A stretch of 64,000 nucleotides of DNA. Source: Devosia sp. SL43. Its GTDB lineage: Bacteria > Pseudomonadota > Alphaproteobacteria > Rhizobiales > Devosiaceae. A program made the translations under genes and the position numbers. Within the stretch, counting starts at the first letter, position 1. Each line of letters opens with the position of its first letter. The notes beneath the pieces are model-generated. The model searched no databases. It was not told the DNA's origin and saw only the letters and a program-made list of their open reading frames with translations. The stretch spans positions 248,001-312,000 of the forward strand of contig NZ_CP063401.1 of assembly GCF_021729885.1 (NCBI RefSeq), given 5' to 3'. This document shows, one piece after another, positions 1-9,008 of this stretch.

Positions 1-301
1 CCTGGCTTTGGGTCTCGGGGATCACAATCACCGATTTGAATCCCAGCGAATTGGCCACCAGCGTCAGCCCGATGCCGGTATTGCCCGCCGTGCCCTCGAC
101 GATTGTACCGCCCGGCTTGAGCGCGCCCGACTTCACCGCATCATGGATGATGAATAGCGCTGCGCGATCCTTCACCGACTGACCGGGATTGAGAAACTCC
201 GCCTTGCCCCAGATGTCGCATCCCGTGAGCTGGGAGACGCGGTTGAGGCGGATCAGCGGCGTATTGCCGATGGCGGAAATGAGGTCTTTATGATTGGCCA
301 T
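1..301 (-). CDS. cysK: Cysteine synthase (O-acetylserine sulfhydrylase), 5' part only
   Basis: Only the first 100 residues lie in the window; the gene runs off the left edge. The family makes cysteine from O-acetylserine and sulfide with pyridoxal phosphate in the cytoplasm. The protein begins [20 protein letters not shown], the usual N-terminus of the PLP-dependent cysteine synthase group. [11 protein letters not shown] carries the lysine that binds PLP, and [11 protein letters not shown] is the loop that binds the cofactor and substrate. The ATG at 299-301 gives a start typical of the family. The 186 bases upstream, before the photolyase gene, hold nothing I recognise. A cystathionine beta-synthase-type relative cannot be excluded because the C-terminus is missing. 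Confidence 0.88.
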   Translation of the reverse strand, partial: MANHKDLISAIGNTPLIRLNRVSQLTGCDIWGKAEFLNPGQSVKDRAALFIIHDAVKSGALKPGGTIVEGTAGNTGIGLTLVANSLGFKSVIVIPETQSQ

Positions 302-487
302 GGATCTTTGTGCGGGCTGTTGTTGCCTGATGGTAGGTGCGCACTGTGTCACCCGCAAGAGATAACCGGCTGTCACGGCAGTGCTTTTCGTTCACGCCCA
401 CCTGGACGCAATGTGTATGCGCCCGTGTCTGTTCCGCAGAATATCATTCCCACGATCGGGCGCTCAGCTTGGCGGCACACCGCTGAA

Positions 488-1888
488 CTAAAGTTCCTGC
501 GCTGCCGCCAGCGCCCGCTCGCGCGACATCTTGAGGTCGACGATTGGCCTTGGATAGGTCTTGCCCAGCACGACCCTGGCATCCGCAAGTACGTCCTTGG
601 GCGCCATCCACGGCTGGTGGACCCACTTGTCGGGCAGGCCCGCTATCTCAGGCACCCAGCGCCTTACATAGTTGCCGCTGCCGTCAAACCGTTCGCCCTG
701 CGTTACCGGATTGAAGATGCGGAAATACGGCGCCGCATCGAGCCCGCTCCCCGCCACCCACTGCCAACTCGCCGGATTGTTGGCGACATCGCCATCGACC
801 AGGCAGTCCCAGAACCACTGCTCGCCCAGCCGCCAGTCGATCAGCAGGTTCTTGGCCAGCAGTGATGCGACCAGCATGCGAACCCGGTTCTGCATATAGC
901 CGGTCTCCCAAAGCTCCCGCATCCCGGCATCGACAATGGGCAGCCCGGTCTGGCCGCGCTGCCACGCCCGCAAGTCAATGGGCGCATCCCGCCAGCTCAT
1001 CCCGCCATATTTGGGCTGCATCGGCTCCCCGCTGATATCGGCGCGATGATAGAGCTGGTGGTAGCTGAAGTCGCGCCAGGCCAGCTCCGAGAGAAACTTG
1101 TCGACCGCGGCGCGCTTGCGATGGTCGGCATGCGCGACGGCCTCTGCCGCGTGCCACACCTGCCGCGCGCTGATCTCGCCAAACCGCAGATGCGGTGACA
1201 GGCGCGACGTGGCGTCCCGATCTGGAAAGTCCCGGCCCTCCGCGTAGCCCTCCAGGCGATCCTCCAGGAAATCATCCAGCGCCTTGTGGGCTGCGCGTTC
1301 ACCAATCGACCAGTGCTGCGGCAACTTGGCAGCCCATTTCGGCGTACCATAGCCGTCGTCGATCGCACCGACCTTGAGCGCTTTGGCAGCATCAGGCCGG
1401 CGCATTGGCGTCGCGATGGGTCGCTCCCGCAAGGTCTTCCAGAACGGCGTGAACACCGAATAGGGCTTTCCCTGCTGCGTGGCGATGTCCCACGGCTCGA
1501 CCAGCAGATTGGCGCCGAACGACTCGGTCGCCACGCCGCGCTCTCGCAAGCCCGCCTTGATGGCCGTATCGACCGCACGCTCGCCGGGCGCATAGCGCCT
1601 GTTCCAGTACACCGCCTGAGCGTCGTGTTCCTTGATCACCGCAGCGATGACGTCCGAAGGATCGCCGCCACGAACGACAAGCTCGACCCCGCACGCCGCC
1701 AAATCCTTACCGAGCACCACGAGGCTTTGATGCAGCCACCAGCGTGCCGCCGCTCCGGGCGGGCGCACGCCATCGGCGGCCTCGTGAATATAGAGCGCGA
1801 CCGCCCATTCGCCGCCGCGCATGGCGGCCGACAGGGCAGGATTGTCCGATACGCGCAGGTCGTTGCGCAGCCAGGCGATGTTGGTCAT
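488..1888 (-). CDS. phrB: Deoxyribodipyrimidine photolyase (class I CPD photolyase)
   Basis: Light-driven repair of UV cyclobutane pyrimidine dimers using FADH-. The 466 residues match class I photolyase length. The N-terminal Rossmann antenna domain begins IAWLRNDLRVSDNPAL (residues 4-19). The FAD domain contains TSRLSPHL (227-234), ELAWRDFSYHQLYH (268-281), MQNRVRM (332-338) and DGDVANNPASWQWVAG (365-380), followed by PYFRIFNP (387-394). These are the flavin- and dimer-contacting blocks of the family. The N-to-D exchange that marks cryptochromes is not evident, so repair activity is likely. A short gap separates it from the SRPBCC gene upstream on the same strand. I see no LexA-type box in front of it. 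Confidence 0.93.
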   Translation of the reverse strand: MTNIAWLRNDLRVSDNPALSAAMRGGEWAVALYIHEAADGVRPPGAAARWWLHQSLVVLGKDLAACGVELVVRGGDPSDVIAAVIKEHDAQAVYWNRRYAPGERAVDTAIKAGLRERGVATESFGANLLVEPWDIATQQGKPYSVFTPFWKTLRERPIATPMRRPDAAKALKVGAIDDGYGTPKWAAKLPQHWSIGERAAHKALDDFLEDRLEGYAEGRDFPDRDATSRLSPHLRFGEISARQVWHAAEAVAHADHRKRAAVDKFLSELAWRDFSYHQLYHRADISGEPMQPKYGGMSWRDAPIDLRAWQRGQTGLPIVDAGMRELWETGYMQNRVRMLVASLLAKNLLIDWRLGEQWFWDCLVDGDVANNPASWQWVAGSGLDAAPYFRIFNPVTQGERFDGSGNYVRRWVPEIAGLPDKWVHQPWMAPKDVLADARVVLGKTYPRPIVDLKMSRERALAAAQEL

Positions 1889-1938
1889 GGTCCCCCCGTT
1901 GCTGTGCAGATACGTGCTGAAAGGGGAAAAGGTTCAGC

Positions 1939-2394
1939 CTATTCCATCACCTCGGCCAGATGCTCGAGCGCCGCGCTCCAGGCTTCCATCGAGAAGATGC
2001 GCGATTCCGGATCGGCATGGGCCAGCCCGCGTTCGGTGATCGTCACCCGGGTCTGGTCCTCGCCCAAAGCCTTGAACGCAATTTCCAGCACGAAGATCAG
2101 CTCGTCGCCGTCTTCCTCGTCATCCTGGTGCACCCAGGACATCACCAGCTTTTCGTTCTCGACGAACTGCAGGATTTCCCCGCTGACCGTATGGTCCTCC
2201 GGATCCTCGTCGTCGCCAAAGGTGGTAAACTTGTATTCGCCGCCCTCGAAGGCATCGAGTTCCGCCTCGTCTGCCTGCCACTGCTCGATCAATGCCGGAT
2301 CGGTCCAGGCGGCGAAAACGTCCGATATGTTGGCGTCGATGGTCCGGGTCAGGGTGATCTGGCTTTCGGGATCGACGTGGCTGCCATTGCTCAT
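1939..2394 (-). CDS. SRPBCC-domain protein (AHSA1-like)
   Basis: A 151-residue single-domain protein of the START/Bet v 1-like SRPBCC superfamily, AHSA1 branch. The family signature is visible in the start RTIDANISDVFAAWTDP followed by LIEQWQA, the central GGEYKF, GEILQFVENEKLVMSW, and the closing helix region FSMEAWSAALEHLAEVM. Members bind small hydrophobic ligands or act as stress-associated accessory proteins; the ligand here is unknown. Its ATG overlaps the TGA of the upstream MFS gene by 4 bases (2391-2394), so the two are probably translationally coupled. It could help handle the compound the transporter exports, but that is inference. Confidence 0.82.
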   Translation of the reverse strand: MSNGSHVDPESQITLTRTIDANISDVFAAWTDPALIEQWQADEAELDAFEGGEYKFTTFGDDEDPEDHTVSGEILQFVENEKLVMSWVHQDDEEDGDELIFVLEIAFKALGEDQTRVTITERGLAHADPESRIFSMEAWSAALEHLAEVME

Positions 2395-3629
2395 GCTGGG
2401 GCCTTTCTGTTGGGATGCAGTTCGGCGGTCCGGGGCAGGAAGATGGTCAACAGCCCCAGGACGGGCAGAAACGCACAGATGTTGAAGACTGAAACAATGC
2501 CGATGCGATCGGCCATCGCCCCCAGCACGGCGGCGCCGATCGCGCCCACGCCGAAGGCAAATCCGAACACAAATCCTGCCACCATGCCCACTTTGCCGGG
2601 CAGCAGCTCCTGGGCATAGACCACGATCGCCGAAAACGCCGATGACAGCACCAGGCCGATGATCACGCTGACCACCGCCGTCCAGGTCATATCAAGATGC
2701 GGCAGCAACAGCGTAAAGGGCAGGGCGCCCACGATGGAGCACCAGATGACGGTCAATCTGCCGAAGCGGTCACCCACCGGCCCGCCGATGAAGGTGCCGG
2801 CCGCGATCGCGCCCAAAAACAGGAACAGGTAGAGCTGCGCATCCTGGGCCGATAGCGAGAATTTCTCGATCAGGAAGAAGCTGTAATAGCTGGTGATCGA
2901 GGTGATGTAGACATACTTGCTCAGCAGCAGCGCCCCGATGACGACGAACGCCACCAGCAGCCGTTGCCGTGACAGCACCTGCGGTACCGCTTTGGGCACC
3001 GGCCGGCCAGACTGCGCCCGCTGATGCGCGCTATACCACCGTCCCACCGCCGCCAGGATCACCAGCGACGTCACCGCCACGATGGCGAACCAGGCGACGC
3101 TGCCCTGGCCGCGCGGCAACAGGAAGAATGCGGCAGCCAACGGCCCGATCGACGTGCCGATATTGCCACCCACCTGGAACAGCGATTGGGCAAAACCAAG
3201 TCGCCCGCCTGAGGCCAGCCTCGCCACGCGGGACGCCTCCGGGTGAAAAATCGCCGAACCGATACCGCCAAGCATTGCCGCCAGCACCAGCAGCCCAAAT
3301 GTGTTGGCAGTGGAGAGCAGCAGCACGCCGGCCAGCGCGAACACCATCGAACCTGCGAGAGCCCAAACCATCGGCCGCTTGTCGAAATAATAGCCCACCA
3401 GCGGCTGCAGGATAGATGCCGTGATCTGCTGGCTGAATGTGATGAGCCCGATCTGCATATAATCGAGGCCATAGGCCTGCTTGAGCAGTGGATAGAGCCC
3501 GGGCAGCAGGAACTGCATCAGATCATTGAGCAGGTGCGACGCGCTGACCGCCAGGATGATGATGAGCGAGGTGCGCTGCACTGTCGGTGCAGGCTTTGCC
3601 AGAACGGCGTCCATATTGAGAAGGTCCAA
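2391..3629 (-). CDS. MFS transporter of the fosmidomycin-resistance (Fsr) type
   Basis: A 412-residue inner-membrane protein with about 12 hydrophobic segments. The N-terminal part, ASHLLNDLMQFLLPGLYPLL and QIGLITFSQQITASILQPLV, with GYYFDKRP as the cytoplasmic loop between helices 2 and 3, resembles the Fsr family of proton-driven drug exporters. GSAIFHPEASRVA and SLFQVGGNIGTSIGPL are also typical of that family. The start at 3629 gives MDLLNMDAVLAK; an internal ATG five codons later is possible. It heads a two-gene unit with the overlapping SRPBCC gene. The exported substrate cannot be read from sequence. Confidence 0.85.
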   Translation of the reverse strand: MDLLNMDAVLAKPAPTVQRTSLIIILAVSASHLLNDLMQFLLPGLYPLLKQAYGLDYMQIGLITFSQQITASILQPLVGYYFDKRPMVWALAGSMVFALAGVLLLSTANTFGLLVLAAMLGGIGSAIFHPEASRVARLASGGRLGFAQSLFQVGGNIGTSIGPLAAAFFLLPRGQGSVAWFAIVAVTSLVILAAVGRWYSAHQRAQSGRPVPKAVPQVLSRQRLLVAFVVIGALLLSKYVYITSITSYYSFFLIEKFSLSAQDAQLYLFLFLGAIAAGTFIGGPVGDRFGRLTVIWCSIVGALPFTLLLPHLDMTWTAVVSVIIGLVLSSAFSAIVVYAQELLPGKVGMVAGFVFGFAFGVGAIGAAVLGAMADRIGIVSVFNICAFLPVLGLLTIFLPRTAELHPNRKAPA

Positions 3630-3731
3630 TGCCTAAATGCGCGCAGCCCTACCGCGACCGCCCTGTGCTGGCAATGGTCGCACCGATGCAACGAGAGCGG
3701 GCTGCTGGCGTTGCTAGCGCAGGAGATTAGC

Positions 3732-4001
3732 ATGGTCACCAATCACTTCGTCGTCTCGCAACGGGAAAATTCCTGGCAAATCAGTTTCAAGGGCGATGTC
3801 ACAGCGCCCTTCACCACCCGGGATGCTGCCATCGCTGCGGCCATCAACCTGGCGGGTACCGTCGGCGATACCAGCACCGAGGTCATCGTGCATGACGCGG
3901 ACCTTCGGTCCGAAACCGTGTGGCGGGCCGCCGGCGCCAATCTGTCGGAAGACGAGAGCGCCGTTCTGGCCGTGGAGACAGAACGCGAGCGCGACGCCTG
4001 A
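3732..4001 (+). CDS. DUF2188-like small protein
   Basis: An 89-residue protein starting MVTNHFVVSQRENSWQISF, with a good AGGAG ribosome site just upstream of the ATG at 3732. The pattern of an N-terminal beta-hairpin ending in W, then a helix rich in Ala (TTRDAAIAAAINLAG), then EVIVHDADLRSETVWR is that of DUF2188. That family is small, widespread and of unknown function. The longer open frame upstream lacks coding character and its start lies inside the opposite-strand MFS gene, so I prefer 3732. The C-terminus is acidic (EDESAVLAVETERERDA). It stands alone between the MFS gene and tRNA-Asn. Confidence 0.72.
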   Translation: MVTNHFVVSQRENSWQISFKGDVTAPFTTRDAAIAAAINLAGTVGDTSTEVIVHDADLRSETVWRAAGANLSEDESAVLAVETERERDA

Positions 4002-4040
4002 TAGGCATCGTCGCTCAAGTTCATCAATGTAGGGGGTGAT

Positions 4041-4116
4041 TGGCTCCGCGAGCTGGACTCGAACCAGCGACCATTCGATTAACAGTCGAATGCTCTACCA
4101 ACTGAGCTATCGCGGA
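4041..4116 (-). tRNA. tRNA-Asn (anticodon GUU)
   Basis: On the minus strand the sequence folds as a full cloverleaf: acceptor stem TCCGCGA/TCGCGGA, D arm TAGCTCAGTTGGTAGAGCA, anticodon loop CTGTTAA with anticodon GTT, T arm with GGTTCGAGTCC, discriminator G and an encoded CCA at 4041-4043. The length is 76 bases including CCA. Confidence 0.97.
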
Positions 4117-4216
4117 ACAAAATCGATGCCTTCTGGGAAGGCGAGGTCCGTGTACCGAACTTGTTTTGCTTTGCCAAGCCCTAATTGCCCGGCGTGTGCA
4201 TAACTCGTCACCGATG

Positions 4217-4831
4217 TCAGGCCCGCACGGCTATCCGCTGCAGGTCAACCAGGTCGGCTACAGTGTTGATGTTGCGAAACGGATTGTCGCTACGCTCGGT
4301 CTGCCAATCCACCCGCCGCGCACCTAGCTCCCGCAGCAGGGCCTTTAGGCTGGCCGGCGCCGCGCCAGATCTTACCCGGTCGGGCAGGGCGGTTATCGCC
4401 TCGATCCGCCAGATTGCATTGGGTGGATAAAAATCGTCGCCCCAGGCCGCAAAAGCTGCCGGCGCCGCACCCAGCGCCGCGCCCATGCGCGCCACGAAGT
4501 CCCGCGGCAGGAACGGCGTATCCACAGCCGCCGACACCAGCAATCCGTCCACAATTTCCTGGCCCGCCAACCAATCCACCGCAGCCACCAATCCCGCCAC
4601 CGGCCCCGCGCATTCCGCCACGATATCTGGCACGGCCACACAGTCCGGCGCCAATCCGATGGAACGTCCCATAGGCCCGACCGAGACGAGCACCGGTGCC
4701 GCGACCGCACCCAGCGCGCGGATGACCCGGTCGAGCTGACGCATCCCGCCGATCCGCAGGTCGGCCTTGCGCACGCCGCCAAGCCGCTGTCCCTCGCCAC
4801 CGGCGATGATCACGGCATGTGGCAGGCTCAT
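4217..4831 (-). CDS. mobA: Molybdenum cofactor guanylyltransferase
   Basis: A 204-residue protein that joins GMP from GTP to molybdopterin to form the guanine dinucleotide cofactor. The N-terminus MSLPHAVIIAGGEGQRLGG is the nucleotidyltransferase P-loop of the MobA family, followed by the conserved RKADLRIGG with the catalytic-region lysine. VSAAVDTPFLP is the metal-binding DTPF loop, and NPFRNINTVADL near the C-terminus is the family's NxNTxxDL ending. The ATG at 4831 overlaps the stop of benE by 4 bases; the longer open frame upstream is a benE shadow. No molybdoenzyme or other cofactor gene is nearby. Confidence 0.88.
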   Translation of the reverse strand: MSLPHAVIIAGGEGQRLGGVRKADLRIGGMRQLDRVIRALGAVAAPVLVSVGPMGRSIGLAPDCVAVPDIVAECAGPVAGLVAAVDWLAGQEIVDGLLVSAAVDTPFLPRDFVARMGAALGAAPAAFAAWGDDFYPPNAIWRIEAITALPDRVRSGAAPASLKALLRELGARRVDWQTERSDNPFRNINTVADLVDLQRIAVRA

Positions 4832-6042
4832 ATGCCCGTATTCTCCACCGGCGGCTTGATGCCGAAGCGCAGCAGCACCAGCATGGCAATACCCCCCACC
4901 AGGCCCCAGAATGGCGCACCCACGCCCAGAATGGTGATTCCCGACGCCGTGGTGACGAAGGTGAAGATGGCCGGGAGCCGCATCTCCTCGGTCACCAATG
5001 CTCCAGCCAGCGCCGCCGTGAGACTGGATAGGAGGGCCAGCCCGGCCACGGCCTGGATCAGCAGCGGCGGCGATGCTGCGATAAACGCCGCAGCCAGGCT
5101 CGCCCCCGGCGCCAGCAGCAGATAGACCACGCCCGCCGAGATCGGCGCCGGCCACCGCTTGCTGCGCTCCGGATGGGCTTCAGGACCGGCGCAAATCGCC
5201 GCCGTGATCGCCGCCAGATTGCTGCTATGCCCACCGAAAAACGCCGTCACCGCGCTGGCAATGCCCGTCAAGATGAACAGGGGCGCCGGCGGCAGGTCGA
5301 AGCCATTGGCCTTCATCACTGCCAGTCCCGGCAGGTTCTGCGAGGCCATGGTCACGACATAAAGCGGCAGCCCGATCCGCACGATGGCATCGAGCGTGAA
5401 CACCGGCATGACAGGCACGAAAACCGGCCAGCTGCCATCCAGCGCCCCTGCCGGCAGATGCGTTGTCGTCGCCAGCAACACGCCCGTTACCACCACCGCG
5501 ATCGGCACCGCATAGCGCCGTGCAAAGCGCAGCCCGATGACCCAGGCCAAGAGGATTGGTAAGGCCAGCAACGGCATCTCGGCCACTGCAGTGATCGGCG
5601 CCAGACATAGCGTCAGCAGCATGCCCGCCAGCATGGCATTGGCGATGGCCGATGGAATGGCCGCAATCAGCCGCGCCAGCGGCTTGATCAGCCCGGTCAG
5701 CACGATCAGCCCGGCCGCGACGAGAAACGCACCCGCAACCGCCGGAAACCCACCCACCGGCTCGCCCACCGTCAGGATGAAGGCCACGCCCGGCGTCGAC
5801 CAGGCAAAGCTCACCGGCAGTCTGACCCGCGCGCTGACCACGATGTTGAGAATACCGATGGCGATACAGACGCTCATCAGGCCCGAGCCGGCCTGCTGCG
5901 GCGAAGCACCCGCCGCCGTCAGCGCCGCCAGTACCAGCGTGAACGTGCTTGCATAGCCCACCACGGCCGCCAAAGCGCCGGCCATTACCGGCTGCAGATA
6001 ATCCCGTCGCCCGACGGCGCCCCCTGTCAGCGATTGGCTCAC
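4828..6042 (-). CDS. benE: BenE-family benzoate/H+ symporter-like transporter
   Basis: A 404-residue inner-membrane protein with about 12 hydrophobic segments, of the BenE family of putative benzoate:proton symporters (nucleobase-transporter fold). Typical stretches are FAWSTPGVAFILT, GLIKPLARLIAAIPSAIANA and FILTGIASAVTAFFGGHSSN, the last with the family's GGHxxNLAAITAAIC. The stop overlaps the mobA start by 4 bases. No benzoate catabolic gene is nearby, so the substrate is uncertain and the name reflects family membership only. Confidence 0.87.
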   Translation of the reverse strand: MSQSLTGGAVGRRDYLQPVMAGALAAVVGYASTFTLVLAALTAAGASPQQAGSGLMSVCIAIGILNIVVSARVRLPVSFAWSTPGVAFILTVGEPVGGFPAVAGAFLVAAGLIVLTGLIKPLARLIAAIPSAIANAMLAGMLLTLCLAPITAVAEMPLLALPILLAWVIGLRFARRYAVPIAVVVTGVLLATTTHLPAGALDGSWPVFVPVMPVFTLDAIVRIGLPLYVVTMASQNLPGLAVMKANGFDLPPAPLFILTGIASAVTAFFGGHSSNLAAITAAICAGPEAHPERSKRWPAPISAGVVYLLLAPGASLAAAFIAASPPLLIQAVAGLALLSSLTAALAGALVTEEMRLPAIFTFVTTASGITILGVGAPFWGLVGGIAMLVLLRFGIKPPVENTGI

Positions 6043-6182
6043 CGCGATTCCCCTTTGTGCGGCGGCACCCTAAGCAAGCCCGCAATCTGGGTGAAGCCAA
6101 ATTGTGCTGGCGACCGCGATAACGGTTTGGCAACTCCCGATCTTGCATAAGACTTGGCGCTGGCTTAGATACCGGCGCCAGA

Positions 6183-6256
6183 GGCCTCGTGGCGGAGTGG
6201 TGACGCAGCGGATTGCAAATCCGCGTACTCCGGTTCAATTCCGGACGAGGCCTCCA
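6183..6256 (+). tRNA. tRNA-Cys (anticodon GCA)
   Basis: A cloverleaf with acceptor stem GGCCTCG/CGAGGCC, anticodon stem-loop CGGATTGCAAATCCG with anticodon GCA, T arm CCGGTTCAATTCCGG, discriminator T and an encoded CCA at 6254-6256. The length is 74 bases including CCA. Confidence 0.97.
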
Positions 6257-6289
6257 TCAATCTTCATCGACGGACGCTGTCGGGTGTGT

Positions 6290-6568
6290 CTACTGGAACA
6301 CCGGCAGGGGCTTGTAGACCGGCACAAAGGCGTTGAGCCGCTGCTGGAGCTGGATGTCCTGGATTTTGTTCTCCAGCATCTTGAGCTCGAACTCATATCT
6401 GCGTCGCGCGGTGTCCTCCGCCAGCTCATTCTGCAGGCAGATGAGTCGGTCGCCATTGGCGCGCACTTCCTCCGGCAGTGAGCCGGGTACAGCCGGTGGG
6501 CATGCGCCCAGCGCGGGTCCCGCGGTGAGCGTTATCAGAAAGAATGTCGCTGACAGTTGCCGAAGCAT
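6290..6568 (-). CDS. Small exported protein of unknown function
   Basis: A 92-residue protein starting MLRQLSATFFLITLTAG with a typical Sec signal peptide and likely cleavage near ALG-ACPP. The mature part has two cysteines and a charged helical stretch (ENKIQDIQLQQRL) that could form a short coiled coil. It ends in a Pro-rich tail, VPVYKPLPVFQ. I chose the ATG at 6566-6568 because a GGGAGG ribosome site lies just upstream and because it places the signal peptide at the N-terminus; the open frame extends to 6682. I do not recognise the family. Confidence 0.6.
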   Translation of the reverse strand: MLRQLSATFFLITLTAGPALGACPPAVPGSLPEEVRANGDRLICLQNELAEDTARRRYEFELKMLENKIQDIQLQQRLNAFVPVYKPLPVFQ

Positions 6569-6787
6569 CGCGCCTCCCAGCCTTATCTTCAGACTGTATC
6601 GACATCGCTGCAAATCACGATACGATGACTCATTGCTCGGGTGGCCACCTCCTGACCAATGGCTGTGCCGATCACATAGCACCTATGCGCCGCCCATTTT
6701 GTCGCGGCGCACGATCCCGCCTTGTCAGCCGCCACCTCGGCGGATATTCACGTCCAGCATATGGACTGACGCGGGCGGGCATCCCCA

Positions 6788-7444
6788 ATGACTGATTTCG
6801 AGCGCGTACGCGCTTACATGGTGGATAACCAGCTGCGCACCAGCGGGGTGACCGAGCATCGCCTTCTGGCCAGCATGGCCGCTGTTCCGCGCGAGCTCTT
6901 TGTCTCCGCCGATCGCCAGGCCGTTGCCTATGTCGACGATGTCCAGTGGCTGGGCCAGCCTCCCGCGCGCCGCTTCATGCCGCCCCCGGCTTTGCTGGCC
7001 AAGCTGTTGCAACTGGCTGAAATCACCGAGAAAGACCATGTGCTCGATATCGGCGCGGCCACCGGCTACGCGACTGCGGTCATCGCTGGTTACGCGGCAT
7101 CCGCGACCGGCCTGGAGGCCGATGCAGGTCTGGTTGGTCTTGCCCGCGCCAATCTCGAAAGATTGGGCCTCGCCAATGCTGACATCGTGGCTGGCGACAT
7201 CGCTGCGTTGCGCGGCCGGCAGTTCGACGTGGTCATCGTGCAGGGTGCACTCGATAATGTTCCCGACACCTTCTTCGCTGCGCTTAAGGACGGGGGGCGA
7301 CTGGTCGCTTTGGTTCGCCAAGGTCGCGTCGCGGTTGCCAATGTCTTCGTAAAGGCTGGCACGACCATCACTGCGCGAGGTGAGTTCAATGCCACCTTGC
7401 CACCGCTGCTTGCGCCGCAGGCAGTTGAGGATTTTGTTTTTTGA
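6788..7444 (+). CDS. Protein-L-isoaspartate O-methyltransferase family protein
   Basis: A 218-residue SAM-dependent methyltransferase of the PIMT family, which repairs isoaspartyl residues in aged proteins. MVDNQLRTSGV near the N-terminus is the substrate-loop region of the family, RRFMPPPALLAKLLQL follows, and VLDIGAATGYAT (85-96) is SAM motif I. It differs from the pcm that sits beside surE in many proteobacteria; this version is the one found next to tolC and popZ in alphaproteobacteria. It is followed by the tolC-like gene on the same strand, with 134 bases between. Confidence 0.84.
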   Translation: MTDFERVRAYMVDNQLRTSGVTEHRLLASMAAVPRELFVSADRQAVAYVDDVQWLGQPPARRFMPPPALLAKLLQLAEITEKDHVLDIGAATGYATAVIAGYAASATGLEADAGLVGLARANLERLGLANADIVAGDIAALRGRQFDVVIVQGALDNVPDTFFAALKDGGRLVALVRQGRVAVANVFVKAGTTITARGEFNATLPPLLAPQAVEDFVF

Positions 7445-7578
7445 GCGTGGGTTGCAACCCAGTGTTGCCGCTGGAACACGGCGGGCATAAATCGCGCATT
7501 AACGTTTTGTTGGGATTGTTGCAGCTGGTTGTTAACACCATCTGCCGCGCATACTGTTCTGAGACTTGGAGGCGGGCC

Positions 7579-8943
7579 ATGAGTTTTCGCGGGAATTTGG
7601 TCGCAAGTGCGCTGGCTCTGAGCCTGGCTTCATTTGCTATGGGTGGCGCACAGGCGCAGTCGATCACTCAGGCGCTGACAGCCGCCTACAATCACGCACC
7701 CGACCTGCAGGCGGCGCTGCTCGACGCCAAGGCGTCGGCGGAAAACATCGCATTGGCCGAAGCCGGCAAGCGCCCCACCATCGGGGCGTCGCTTGCGGGT
7801 AACTATAGCGGCAGTCTGTCGAACGGCGCGTTCAGCGGTGGACCGTCCATCACCACCGGCATATCCTACAACCAGACCATCTTCGACAATTTCCAGACCG
7901 AAGCGCAGATCGAAGCCGCTCGCGCCGGTGCGGAAGTGGCCGAGTACCAGATTCGCAATACCGAACAGAACGTGTTGCTGGCGGTCGTGCAGGCCTACAT
8001 GAACGTGCTGAGCAACCGGCAGCTCGTCGCGTTGCGGCAGGAGAACGTCAACTTCTTCCAGGCGCAGCTGCAATCCGCGCAGGATCGGCTCGATGTGGGT
8101 GAGGGCACGCGCATCGACGTGGCGCAGGCCCAGGCGCGCCTTGCGCAGGGCGATGCGACCTACCGCGCTGCCCAGGCCAGTCTTGAGATCAGCCAGGCGA
8201 CATTCCAGCGCTACGTCGGCACGGCACCGCAGAGCCTCGACTCGTCGCACAACTTCGGCCGTCTCATTCCGTCCAGCCTGCAGTCGGCCATCTCCGAGGC
8301 CGAAGCGGGTCACCCGGCGATCCTGATGGCCAAGGCCGCGATCCGCGCCGCTCAGGCCGCCAGCGATGGCGCCCAGGCCGCCTTTGGCCCCACCGCGAGC
8401 ATCAGCGGTCAGATTGGCAGCCGCTGGTCAGGCACCGCCGGCGCGGCCGGAGATGGGTTCAGCGGTTCTGTTGGTTTCCAGATCACCGTGCCGATTTATG
8501 CCGGCGGCGCCATCGGCGCTGGCGTGCGCAAGGCCAATATCAACCAGATCAAGTCCGAGGTGGATGCCATGTCCGCCTATGACCAGATCCGCGAGGCCGT
8601 GATTTCTGCCTGGGCCGGCATCCAGAGCGCCGACGCGCAGATTTCGGCCGCCAATGCCGCTGTCTCTGCCGGACGCACCGTGCTGGATGGCGTCATTCAG
8701 GAACGCGATCTGGGCACCCGCACCACGCTCGACGTGCTCAACGCCCAGGCCGAATTGACCACAGCTCGTGAGGGCCTCATCAACGCCTCGGCCAACAAGG
8801 TGCTGGCCACCTTCTCGCTGCTCTCGGCCATGGGCCACTTGACCGCGACCGATCTGGCCCTCAATGTCGAGGTTAAGTCTGCCGTCACCTACACGCAGAC
8901 CGTCGACGACGTCTGGCAGGAATTGCGCAGCGTCGAGGACTGA
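7579..8943 (+). CDS. tolC: TolC-family outer membrane channel protein
   Basis: A 454-residue precursor of the outer-membrane exit duct used by tripartite efflux pumps and type I secretion. The ATG at 7579 follows a GGAGG ribosome site and gives a clear signal peptide (ALALSLASFAMGGAQAQ). An alternative TTG at 7441 would place this signal inside the protein and is rejected. The two homologous halves of the OEP fold are visible: SYNQTIFDNFQTEAQIEAAR and, in the second half, QITVPIYAGGAIGAGVRKAN, each followed by a long Ala/Gln-rich helix. The 134-base leader may hold a weak promoter (TTGTTA, 17 bases, TACTGT at 7552). Confidence 0.93.
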   Translation: MSFRGNLVASALALSLASFAMGGAQAQSITQALTAAYNHAPDLQAALLDAKASAENIALAEAGKRPTIGASLAGNYSGSLSNGAFSGGPSITTGISYNQTIFDNFQTEAQIEAARAGAEVAEYQIRNTEQNVLLAVVQAYMNVLSNRQLVALRQENVNFFQAQLQSAQDRLDVGEGTRIDVAQAQARLAQGDATYRAAQASLEISQATFQRYVGTAPQSLDSSHNFGRLIPSSLQSAISEAEAGHPAILMAKAAIRAAQAASDGAQAAFGPTASISGQIGSRWSGTAGAAGDGFSGSVGFQITVPIYAGGAIGAGVRKANINQIKSEVDAMSAYDQIREAVISAWAGIQSADAQISAANAAVSAGRTVLDGVIQERDLGTRTTLDVLNAQAELTTAREGLINASANKVLATFSLLSAMGHLTATDLALNVEVKSAVTYTQTVDDVWQELRSVED

Positions 8944-8967
8944 TCCAGCTGGCTTCCATCGGCATCG

Positions 8968-9008
8968 ACCCACCACGGCATTCCCGCTTTGCGGGCATGA
9001 AGGTGGGT
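8968..9008. other. Stem-loop downstream of tolC
   Basis: An outer stem ACCCACC/GGTGGGT (8968-8974 with 9002-9008) encloses an inner hairpin CCCGC-TTT-GCGGG. It starts 25 bases after the tolC stop. No U-run follows on either strand, so it may stabilise the transcript end or act with Rho rather than as a classical intrinsic terminator. The rest of the 281-base gap to popZ shows nothing I recognise. Confidence 0.45.

Noticed and set aside
7441-7578. An upstream TTG start for the TolC-type gene
   Set aside because: It would bury the signal peptide 46 residues into the protein. The ATG at 7579 has a GGAGG site and puts the signal at the N-terminus.
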